Assembly (NCBI GenBank): GCA_009746045.1
Contig: RPFO01000667.1
Span: forward strand, 5,960,754-6,024,753
DNA length: 64,000 bases
Source: Mesostigma viride
Taxonomy: Eukaryota; Streptophyta; Mesostigmatophyceae; Mesostigmatales; Mesostigmataceae
Direction of reading: 5' to 3'
The notes under the pieces were generated by a model. It was not told the DNA's origin and did no database searches. It was given only the letters and a program-made list of their open reading frames with translations. This document shows, piece by piece, positions 1 to 11,300 of the stretch (the stretch's first letter is position 1; the number at the start of each line of letters is the position of its first letter). The position numbers and the translations under genes are program-made.

Positions 1-1081
1 AAAGGGTACAAGGATGACACAAGGCAATGAAGAAGGCGTGAGAGAAAAGCATTTGTGCCGCATGCAAATGGCATGGGAAGGGGGTAAGAGTTGCATGAGA
101 AGGACTTGAGGAAGGCGTAGGAAGGGTGTGGGAACAGCATGACAAGGGCATGGCAATTAAGTGTCACGGGTCACAATTACGAGACTGATTTTCGCTTAGC
201 CTAGCATAGTCACTGCCGTGAGTGCCGGCTGTCATGGAGCATCTTGCCACTGTCGGCTCCCACTTGCTGTGGCCGACTTTGGCGGCAACCTCCCCTTGCC
301 ACTGCCAGTTGTCCATGGTTTTTTAAACTAATAAGTAATAGTTTACCCCGGCGGTCATTGTTCAGCGTCATCGCCCGTAGTCATCTGTTTTGGTCGGTCC
401 CCGGCAACCATCTTTTGACTCTGCTGCTGTTGTATTTTCACGTATCTAATAACGGGCATTATAAAATTAACAAAAGCTGGCTGATGCTGGTGGCCACCGG
501 TCATCTGCTGATGCCGTCTGTCATCCTCGTTGTTTGTCATCATCGCTGCGACATCACTTTTCCTTGGCTGCTGCCGCATTCACCTACTCTGGGTGATTTG
601 TTTGCTGCTGCCGCCTGCCCCTGGGAGCGTGGTCACCTTTCATCTCTAATGCCACGGTCGTTCATCTATTCTGATGCTGGCGTTTGCCTTTCGTTTTCTG
701 CTGCTGCTGTCTGGCACCAGGACTTGCCATCTTCCCCTGCTTCCACCAGGGCGGTGACCCTTCATCTCTACTGCCGTATTGCCGGCTGTCATTCACCTAC
801 TCTGATGCTGGCGTACCAACCCTTTTCTCCCGTTCTTATTTTTTCCTTTTTTTTAGTTCTTTTTTAGCAAATTTCCGTGTACTTGCAAATTCACCAAATT
901 TATTACCTATCATTTCTTCATTAACATGCACTTTTACAAAACGTTGCCCTGTGGTTACTTGAAAAGTTTTTCCTAAAAAATCTGGTAAAATCTGGTAAAA
1001 AAAAACCATCTTCTCCCCCCCCCCTGCGCCCCATCGTGCTGACATGCCACCTGTCGCTTTTCTACTTCCGCCTGTCCCCAG
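1..1081. other. Probable intron of the kinesin gene; no exon recognised
   Basis: No exon or known domain was found here. The stretch ends in a pyrimidine-rich tract and CAG at 1079-1081, the acceptor of the first kinesin exon in the window. Short degenerate repeats built on TTCATCTA/CTGATGCTGGCG recur near 600-815. Open frames on both strands are low-complexity and look accidental. The 5' exons and promoter of the kinesin gene must lie to the left. Confidence 0.6.
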
Positions 1082-1965
1082 GAGCGGCTAGCTGAGAAGG
1101 AACGCGAGCTGGAGTCGACGCGCGCGGCACTAGCAGCCGCCACCGCGAACCCGCCCCAATCGGCCGAGGCCCAGGCCAAGATCGACCACCTGACAGAGCA
1201 GCTGGCCAAGAGGGACGCCGACCTGATGGAAGCCGTGCGGGCGCTAGCAGTGTCGACGCTGGCCACGTCCGCGCTGGCACCCGCGGTGGGTAATGCAGGC
1301 AGGCATGCGGTGGGTACTGCTGTTTGCTGGCATTAGAATCTGTGGTCGTTGTCGTTTTGGGGGGGTCCATTGGTTGCTATTTTCCGGGGGAAGGTCTCTG
1401 GCTGGCATTTTCTGGAGGAGGGGCGGGGGCATTCATTTTGTTATGTTTCCTTATGGGGGGAGGGAAGCGGGGGGGAGAGAGTAGGGGCATGGTGCCAGGG
1501 CATTCATCCAGGCGCTTCCCCTTGGTTGATAGGTGTCCACCGTCTTACGTATTTGTCATTGGTATAGGCGTTATCCTATGGAGGCATCGGACATGTGCCT
1601 TGGCATTCGTCGCTTTCGGCATGTATCCCAACAAACAAACAAACAAACAAACAAACAAACAAACAAACAAACAAACAAACAAACAAACAAACAAACAAAC
1701 AAACAAACAAACAAACAAACAAACAAACAAACAAACAAACAAACAAACAAACAAACAAACAAACAAACAAACAAACAAACAAACAAACAAACAAACAAAC
1801 AAACAAACCAACCAACCAACCAACCAACCAACCAACCAACCAACCAACCAACCAACCAACCAACCAACCAACCAACCAACCAACCAACCAACCAACCAAC
1901 CAACCAACCAACCAACCAAACCATACCTACCAACCAACCAACCAACCAACCAACCAACCAACCAA

Positions 1966-2000
<35 letters not shown>

Positions 2001-2017
2001 ACCAACCAACCAGCCAA

Positions 2018-2088
<71 letters not shown>

Positions 2089-2327
2089 ACCAACCAACCA
2101 ACCAACCAACCAACCAACCAACCAACCAACCAACCAACCAACCAACCAACCAACCAACCAACCAACCAACCAACCAACCAACCAACCAACCAACCAACCA
2201 ACCAACCAACCAACCAACCAACCAACCAACCAACCAACCAACCAACCAACCAACCAACCAACCAACCAACCAACCAACCAACCAACCAACCAACTAACCA
2301 ACCAACCAACTAGCCAACCAACCAGCA

Positions 2328-2365
<38 letters not shown>

Positions 2366-5300
2366 CCCACCCACCCACCCACCCACCCACCCACCCACCC
2401 ACCCACCCACCCACCCACCCACCCACCCACCCACCCACCCACCCACCCACCCACCCACCCACCCACCCACCCACCCACCCACCCACCCACCCACCCACCC
2501 ACCCAAGCCCGCACGCATTTCAAGCTGCCCCTTCTTTGGCCCTGTCCTCATGCCGTTGTGCCCTGTGCACCCGTGCACCTGCACCCTGTGCCCCCGCGCC
2601 ACCGTGCTGGCCCCCCTGTCCCCTCCCTGCATCCTCGGTCATCCTTCAGAAGCCTCCCCCCACCCGCACCGACGGCGATCGCTCCGGTGCCAGCTCACCG
2701 ACCAGCCGCGGCCGCGGGGCTGCCCCGCCCCAGGGGGACAGCGCCCCCCTGCCATCCCGGCAAGGCCCCCACGTAGACCCCGAAGAGCTCCAGCGGCAGT
2801 TGGACCTGCAGCGGGCCAGGCTCGAGGAGGAGGGGTCGGCGGAGCTGGCACGCGTCACTCATGAGCTGGAAGGGAAGTTCAAGGGGCGTGAGGCGGAGCT
2901 GCAGGGACAGGTGGCGGCGCTGCAGGCGCGCAAGACGCTGGACGCGGCGGGCGTGCGCAAGTTGCTGCTGGTGCGGGCGCAGGCGGCGGAGCTCAGGGGC
3001 GCACTCGCGGGGGTGCGAGGTAGGCGGGGGCGTTGGATGTGGTCGTCACTCTGGCAAGGTTGGGACCGGTGAGCTAGCAGTATTACCCCGTTCAAACCAA
3101 CACCCGAGGAGTATACTCTTAGGCGGGCCGTCAGGGGAGTTGAGAAGGACTTCGAGACGAAGTCGGTTTTGATGGGGGAGGGGAGGGGAGGGGAGGTGGA
3201 GGAGATGTAGCAAGGATGGGACTCGCGAAGTAGGCAGTCGTCATGGGGAGGTTGGGTCTTGGCCGTAGGTGGCGGGTGCAAGTGCTGGAGGTTGGGCCTT
3301 GGCCGTAGGTGACGGGTGCAAGTGCTGGAGGTTGGGTCTTGGCCGTAGGTGACGGGTGCAAGTGCTGGAGGTTGGGCCTTGGCCTTAGGTGACGGGTGCA
3401 TGTGCTGGAGGTTGGGCCTTGGCCGTAGGTGACGGGTGCAAGTGCTGTGATCCTGTAGCTTAACACCCCGATGTTTTTCTACGTTTCCTCTGGTTCTCTT
3501 CTCATATTTCTTCTGTATTTTTAAAGTCCCCCAAGCCCCCCAACCCCCCCCCCCCCCAAGGTTTTTGAATGCTGTCTGATTAGTCCTATGTACTAGCTCT
3601 GCCAGTTCTTGCTAAGAGTGCGTCTTGTCAGCAAAGTTCGGAGTCTCTGCTTTTGCGCGTCCATTTCGTGAAGTTGGCCATCTCTCAACCCGATCCTGTC
3701 CACGCCCCATCCCTTGGATGCTTGCTCACAGGGTCCCAGGAGGAGCTGGAGAAGTGGGTCATGGGGCGGTTGACAGAAGCGTTGGTGCAGACGAGGACGC
3801 TCCAGGTACGGCACGCGAAGCAAGCAACTGATTCCTTCTGCTTGCTGTGTCCTTGTATCACTGGTACTTGCGCCATGCCATGCCATGCCATGCAGACGAG
3901 CTCACCCTTGCCACCCATTAGGACCAAGAACAGCTGCCATGATTAGCTTGTTCTTTAGCCAGCTACACTAGCCCCCCCCGCACGTCCTCCCAGCCAGCCA
4001 GCCCCCCAGCCCCGACCTTTGCTTCCTGTATAGTGACTTGCAGGAAAAGCCTCGTATACCTGGCTTTACGGTGGGCGATACCTATAGAAGACTTATGCTA
4101 GCAGGAACCTTTTGAGCAACTCTCTTAGGGCTTCATCTGTAATTCTGATCCCTTCCTAATTCTGCCACAGTTGCCCGTCTAGCGACGCGTATATCTTTCT
4201 TTTGGCGCCCCCGTTGCCACCCCGAGCTATCCCCCTCCTCCACATACACGACCACCTCATGTATCCGCTCATGTATCTCGCGTATACTCCCCAGACCCGC
4301 GCCACCTTTATTTTGATCTCCACTTTTCTCCACTCCCACTTCGTGCCACCTTTATTTCGAGTTCTCCAAGAATCCATTGCGTGCTTTTCACCCCGCGATG
4401 TGTGTCCTCCTCCCCCCTTTGGGATGTCCCCTTGGGCACCCGGGGTATGCCATACCTCCCCACCACCAACATCACCACAAACAACCCTTTTCAACTCCCC
4501 CCCTTCCCCTTCTTTTCGTGTTTCAAGGTACCACCCCATTCCCATCCATCCACCAAAACGCCACAGTCGCGCGCGGACAAGCTGGCCGCCATTGCCTTCC
4601 CCACGAATTCAGCCCTTGTTGTATTTCTACTTCATTCCCCCTCCCCGCCCCCCTAAATAAACCCATTTCTCCCCCACTCCCCCCGAAAAAAAATCCTTCC
4701 CCTCCACCCCTATAAGAAAGCTTGAGTCCCGTGCGGACAAGCTGGGCATTACGAAATAACCTATTTCAATAAACTACTTTTGTTAACCTCGAAATAAAAA
4801 TTCATTTCTCATTTCTTTCTCTCCCCTTTCCCGCCCCCCACTGTCACACACAAAAAAAACAGTCGCGCGTGGACAAGCTGGGTGCCGCAGTCTCCGAGTG
4901 CGAGTCTCGCATGGGCCCGATCATGGCCGACCGGCGGCGCATGTTCAACGAATTGCTGCAGGCCAAGGGCAACATCCGCGTGTTCTGCCGCGTGCGCCCG
5001 CTGCTGGAGACAGAAACATTCGCGGGAGGTAGGGCGCCGGTCACTATGGATTGGTAAGGTGGACACTACAGGCCAAGGGCAACATCCGTATGTTCTGCCA
5101 CGTGCGCCCGCTGCTGGTGCAGTGACGTTTGCGGTAGGTAGGGCGTCTCTATGTCTAAAAGATTTTCCTAAGTGCTTGCTATAGCCATGGTCCTATATGT
5201 TGTCATGCTCCCACCTTACAAAATCTATTCACCTGTGCTCTTTGCTATAGCCATGGTCCTATATGTTGTCATGCTTCCACCTTACAAAATCTATTCACCT

Positions 5301-8300
5301 GTGCTCTGTTGCTATAGCCATGGTCCTATATGTTGTCATGCTTCCACCTTACAAAATCTATTCACCTGTGCTCTGTTCCGTCACGAGTCTCACCTCACAG
5401 TCTGGTCGTCTAGTGCCTTCTCTACGTGGCTATCTATCTCCTGCCCCCCCTTTTGCATGGATCCGATCGATTTGTTCGCCCTTAGGGTATTTACGTAAAT
5501 GCCTTGCTGTACCGGTTGCCTGTCTTCTTTCTCCCCGGCTCATATCCTCTCCTCTTTCGTTTCCTGTCTATCTCCCGCCCCCCCCCCCCCTCCCCCGCAG
5601 CCGAGTTGTCCGCGGTTCGTTGGTCGTATAATCATCATCTTGCTAGCCATTAGCCATTGTCATAGTTGAATTTTTTCCCCCCCCGTCTCGTTTCTCCCTG
5701 ACCGCCATGGTGATGTGTTTCTCCCTGACCTCATCCCCGCCGTCATCCCCCCCGGTCTGTTGGCCTGCCTGCCTCCCCTGCCTCTCTCCCCCCTCACAGC
5801 CGAGTCATCATCGGTCATCTTCCTGTCTTCTCTCGCCCTGGCTCACACCCTATCCTCTTTCGCCCTGGCCCGTCTCCTGTCTCTTCCTCCCCCCCCCCCC
5901 CCCTCGCAGCCGAGTCGTCCGCGGTCACGTTCCTGGACGACGTCGGCTCGCGCCTGATCCAGCTCACGTCGCCGTCGGGCACGCGAGTGTTCGAGTTTGA
6001 CCGCTCGTTCCGCGGCACCGCGACGCAGGCGCAGGTGTTTGAGGACGTGCAGCCGCTCATCCAGTCGGTGAGTGGTTTTATAAACATACTACTAGTATTA
6101 ATCTATCTACTATTGCGCTCTATGTAGTATGCCATAAGTGTTACAAGGGTCCTATCTATCTTATAAACATATGAATCTATCTACTATTGCGCTCTATGTA
6201 GTATGTCATAAGTGGTACAAGGGTCCGGGGTCCGGGCTTCCTGTGGCGGTTTGTTACTAGTATATTCGCAGGCTCAGGTCTCGAGGACGTGCAGCCGCTC
6301 ATCCAGTCCGCACGTGGCTGCCGCCTCTGCTCGCAAACCATTTTATGGTTCATCCACGCGGTGGGTGGGTGCCGTATTTGCGTGCAAACCAAGGGGCCAC
6401 CATCATTGTGGCGAAGGAGAAGCTTTCTCCTGTTCCTGTTCCGCACCCTCCTCATGGTCCCCTCCGCGCGCCCCCTCCCCCCTTTTTATATTCTGTGCCA
6501 TGCGACAGGTCATGGACGGCTGCTACATATCCTTTCGCCCTAATTCCGACATTCTTCACTTTCCCTTTGCGCGCCGTTCCCCTCCGCACTCGTATCGTGC
6601 CGTGCCATGCGCCAGGTAATGGACGGCTACAACGTGTGCGTGTTCGCGTACGGCCAGACCGGGAGCGGGAAGACCTTCACGATGGAGGGCGTCCCCAACG
6701 ACCGGGGGGTCACCTACCGGGCGTTTGGCGAGCTGTTCCGAATTGCTAAGGAGAGCTGGGGTGTGTACGAGTACAAGTTCGACGTGTCACTGCTCGAGAT
6801 TTACAACGAGACAATCCGGGACCTGCTGATCAAGAAGGGGACGGACGACAAGAAGCACGAGATCAAGGTGGGGCGCCTATCTCTGCCTTCAATTTATATA
6901 AGCTGGTAAGGTGGGGATGCCTGTGATAAGGTGGGGTGCCTATCTCTGCCTTCAATTTATATAAGCTGGTAAGGTGGGGATGCCTGTGATAAGGTGGGGC
7001 GCCTATCTCTGCCTTCAATTTATATAAGCTGGTAAGGTGGGGATGCCTGTGATAAGGTGGGGTGCCTATCTCTGCCTTCAATTTATATAAGCTGGTAAGG
7101 TGGGGATGCCTGTGATAAGGTGGGGTGCCTATCTCTGCCTTCAATTTATATAAGCTGGTAAGGTGGGGATGCCTGTGATAAGGTGGGGTGCCTATCTCTG
7201 CCTCGAATACAAACGGTGCATCCGTGCCTAGATTTTGAAACCGATGATAAAAGGGGATGGGTGACAAGCGACGCGAGGTAAAAATGGGCGGAGCGCTGGG
7301 CGTGTGTGCTTGTTTTTAGGGGAAAAGCCCCCACCCCCTCCCCCCCTCCCGCCCCCCTTTCCATGATTGGGCATATCTGTGCTAAGGTGTTTACGATCGC
7401 AAGAGGCAAATCAGCGTGGCACCGAGGCACCAAGGTTGTTAGCAGCCGGGTACCCTAGACACAGCCATCATCGATGAGTGTTGATGGGTGTTGATGTTGT
7501 GTGGTGATGTGTGTTGTTCTGTGTAGCCTCATCACTCAGCTGGAACATCACGGTGGGCAACACGAGATGGACATGGGAGAAAGGTCGATGTTATTCTTGT
7601 GCTAGCCACCGCCACGTGCGAGGGGGGATGGGGCATGTTGGGCATGGTTGAGAAGAAGTTAGCCCATTGCATCCTTGCAATTCAGCTAGGCACTGCCAAT
7701 TTTTATTTTTATCTTCTTAACAATAAATACAGGCGTGAGATTGGCATGCAACATAAGGAAAGCCCCCCAAAGAGAAGCATATACATGCAACATAAGGAAA
7801 GCATGTACAACGTATTCTATTTGAGGATCATGTAAGATTACAGGATTAAAGGATGTCTTCATTTCTTGTCTGTCCTGAAGACCTGCCTTGTCATGATTGA
7901 CCATTACTTCCTCCTGTCAGTCTGTCACCATTTCCCTGCCCTGTTGGGCCGCAACATTCGACACGCAACACACATCTGCCTGCAGGTGGCGGACGATAAT
8001 TCTGTCTCCGTCACCAACCTGCTCCACGAGTACGTGTCGACGCCGGACGAGTTTGTCGCGCTGATGCGCACAGGGTCGCGCAACCGAGCCACCGGTACGT
8101 GTTTTCTTACAAGCTTGTTTGTTGCTGTTGGCAGTGGTGGTCTTTAATTTGCTGTTAGGGTTACTAGCTAGTTTGTTGTTGTTGGCAGAGGTCTTTAATT
8201 TGCTGGTGGTGGTGGTGGTGTGGGGGGGGTGACTTGCTGTTTAGCTCTTTCATCATTCCCGCACCATGCAGCCAGCTGCCTTCTTCATCTTCATCCCAAC

Positions 8301-11300
8301 ACTCCGTTCATGCATCTCCTGCGCTTGAGCCTGCCACCCCTCCCCGTATGCCACCGCCATGCCAGGTGCGACCAAGATGAACGACCACAGCAGCCGCAGC
8401 CACCTGGTGATGATCATCCGCGTCATCATGCGCGACCTGTCCAAGCGGGACGGCGCGCCCGGCTCGGGTGGGTGGCGGCCGCTTGGTGCAGCCTTTCATC
8501 TTGTATTTGTAGCGGCGTGCTTGGCTTTGTGACACCGGCACGGCTATGTCTACGCACTATCCCTCCTGCTGATTGTATTAGTGCCAGTAATGTTAGAGCT
8601 TGTAGTAGTGTTAGTAGTATGTCTGTCACTGATACTGTGCTAGTGTCTGTTACTGGCATTGGTTCGTGATGTATGCTTTCTTGCCCTTGGATGTACCAAG
8701 GATAGCTGTTCATTAACCCCTCGTTGGCGCATGTGACGTAAATGACAGTTTCGATTACGATATGCCTTGATTCAGTTTCAACTCATTTCTGTCATGCGCT
8801 GCTAATGATGTATACTAGTCTAAAAATATTCTTCAAGTCGCCTCTACTACCATTCACCGCCTTTCCCGTGCGCCCTGGTGCCAGTCACCGAGAGCAAGCT
8901 GTCGCTGGTCGACCTGGCGGGCAGCGAGCGGGCATCCAAGTCGGAGGCATCCGGCGACCGCCTTCGCGAGGCCCAGCACATCAACAAGTCGCTCTCCGCG
9001 CTGGGTGACGTCATCGCGGCGCTCACGGCTGCCAAGCGCACGCCCAGCTCGCACATCCCGTTCCGCAACTCCAAGCTGACCTACTTGCTGTCCGACTCGC
9101 TCGGCAATGACTCCAAGACACTCCTGTTTGTGAACGTCTCGCCGGTGAGGGGGCCGCGGGTGTGGAGTGATGACTTCGAATGTTGAGAATTCGTTGGTTG
9201 AGCTACTATATTGTCAGTATGGCTCCAACATAGTACGGCAGCTCTCAAGTACGTCTGGTGAGCAGGCCACGGCTGGCGTTCCATGATAAGCAACAGTCAA
9301 CTAGTTCAATACTACTATCCATAGTGGCTTTCCGGCGTATCAACGTATGGCTCTGTCTAATGTGGCTATTTGATTGCTCCTCTCTTTGTTTCCTTAAAGC
9401 GGTGTATTTTTTCGTTATCAAGACCAGGTGGTTTATCGGATAGGTGATCAGATAGGTGATCAGATAGGTGATCAGATAGGTGATCAGATAGGTGATCAGA
9501 TAGGTGATCGGATAGGTGATCAGATAGGTGATCGGATAGGTGATCAGATAGGTGATCGGATAGGTGATCATGGAAGCCTGATAATGTTCAAGGATGCACT
9601 CCGAGGCGTGAGAAGGCCAGTCATGGCAACATTTTCCTAATCCAAACCCCTTCTTGAAAAGGGGTTGCCTCGCAAAGCCGTAGGGAAAGACCATGTTTTG
9701 CCGTAAGTACTACTTACTTAGTACTGCGTGACCAACATTTTCCTAATCCAACCCCCTCTTAAAAGGGGTTGCCTAGCAAAGCCGTAGGGCGACAACCGTG
9801 ACCCAATGAATATTAGCAGGTTTAGGCGCGCAAGGACAGGGGAGATGTACCGAGGCGCAAGGAGGCTGCGAAGTGCAAGGAACTAAAGCATTGGCAAGGA
9901 ATCAGTACGGAAGCCTGAGAAGGGACTCGCACCGAGGCATGTGCGCTGCCTTCCCGATATACACTTCCCACAGCAACGTGGCCTGAGCAGTCCATGCTGG
10001 CTGCCGGCACCCACACTTGCTCAGGGCGGGGGCTCCCCCTGTGCCCCTAGGAATGGGGAGGGGGGGGTGCTCGCGTGAGCAACGGTAGGGCATGGCGGCC
10101 GTGTGGACTTGTGACGAAGGCGTTGCAAGGCGCTGTTTTCCTGCAGGGGGTTTTGAGTGGCCGGCCCCGACTGCCTCCCCAACGCCTGACATTTCCCTAG
10201 GATGGACCTATTCTGGTCAGCATTTGTTCTATGGTTGACTTCGTAATATATATAAGCCGACCCGATGCCCGTTGTATGCTTGACTAGTCATGCTTGACTA
10301 GTCATATAGAATGGTCCACTCTATGCCCCATCAGGCAGTCAGCAACCTTTCAATAACTCTTCGACTACCTTGATTTTCTCTTTGTACATGCATGGCTGTA
10401 GCTGCCCCTGCGAGGCGGTGAGCAACCTTTTCATAACTCTTTGATGCCTTGGATCTCTCTTTTCCTTGTTACCATTTCTTTATACATGCATGGCATGCGT
10501 CTCTTCATATATGCATGGCACGACCCCATGCCCCCCAGGCGGTTAGCAACGCACACGAGAGCAACTGCTCGCTCATGTTTGCTGCACGCGCTCGCAACGT
10601 GGATCTGCGCGGCGGCGTTGGCGGCGCGGCGGCTGCCCGGTCCCGCTTCAAGGAAGGCCTGGCCCTGCCCGCCATTTCCAACGGCGGTGGGGTACGTGCC
10701 CGTCTTTTAGATAACGTTTCAGTCGATAAGACACGTGAAGACTGAGTTCCGTTCAGATAACCAAATTGTGATCATAACAGCCGCCATGTATATGGGTACT
10801 AGACATACTTCGTATCCGTAGTTAGTTAGTTAGTTGAATCCCACGTATACGTAGTAGTTTGCGCCAGTAGTTTCCTATTTGTAGTTAACTACGTCGTCTG
10901 TTTGTAGTTTGAATTTGTAGTTGACTGTCTCGTCGGCTATGTGTACAATGTAGTAATGTACTACTGTACTATATTCGATCCTTGGTCCCAATGACAGCGC
11001 TGCCAAAAAGTGTGGCAGGTATGCTGGCGTATGTGACCGTCTTATTCCTGTTGACAAAGGGAGCATCGACCTTTCCTGCTAGTGGAACGTTCTTAACAGG
11101 AAGAGCCGTGAACCAACGTGGTAGTTCCTAATAGGAAGAGTACTAAACAATATGGTAGTTCTATTTTTTTTTTAACGGTAGTTCTATTTTTTAATTCTTA
11201 TCTGGAAGACAATTTTTTTTCCGGTTGTTAGAACATTCCTGTCGCCAAATGACGGATTTCCGCCTGCGGGCATTTCTCTTCCTCTTTCTCTCTTCCTGCT

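Noticed and set aside
1324-2776. Long open frames of up to about 390 codons rich in Thr-Asn-Gln-Pro or Gly-Trp-Leu-Val
   Set aside because: They are readings of stop-free tetranucleotide repeats within kinesin intron 1, open in several frames on both strands.
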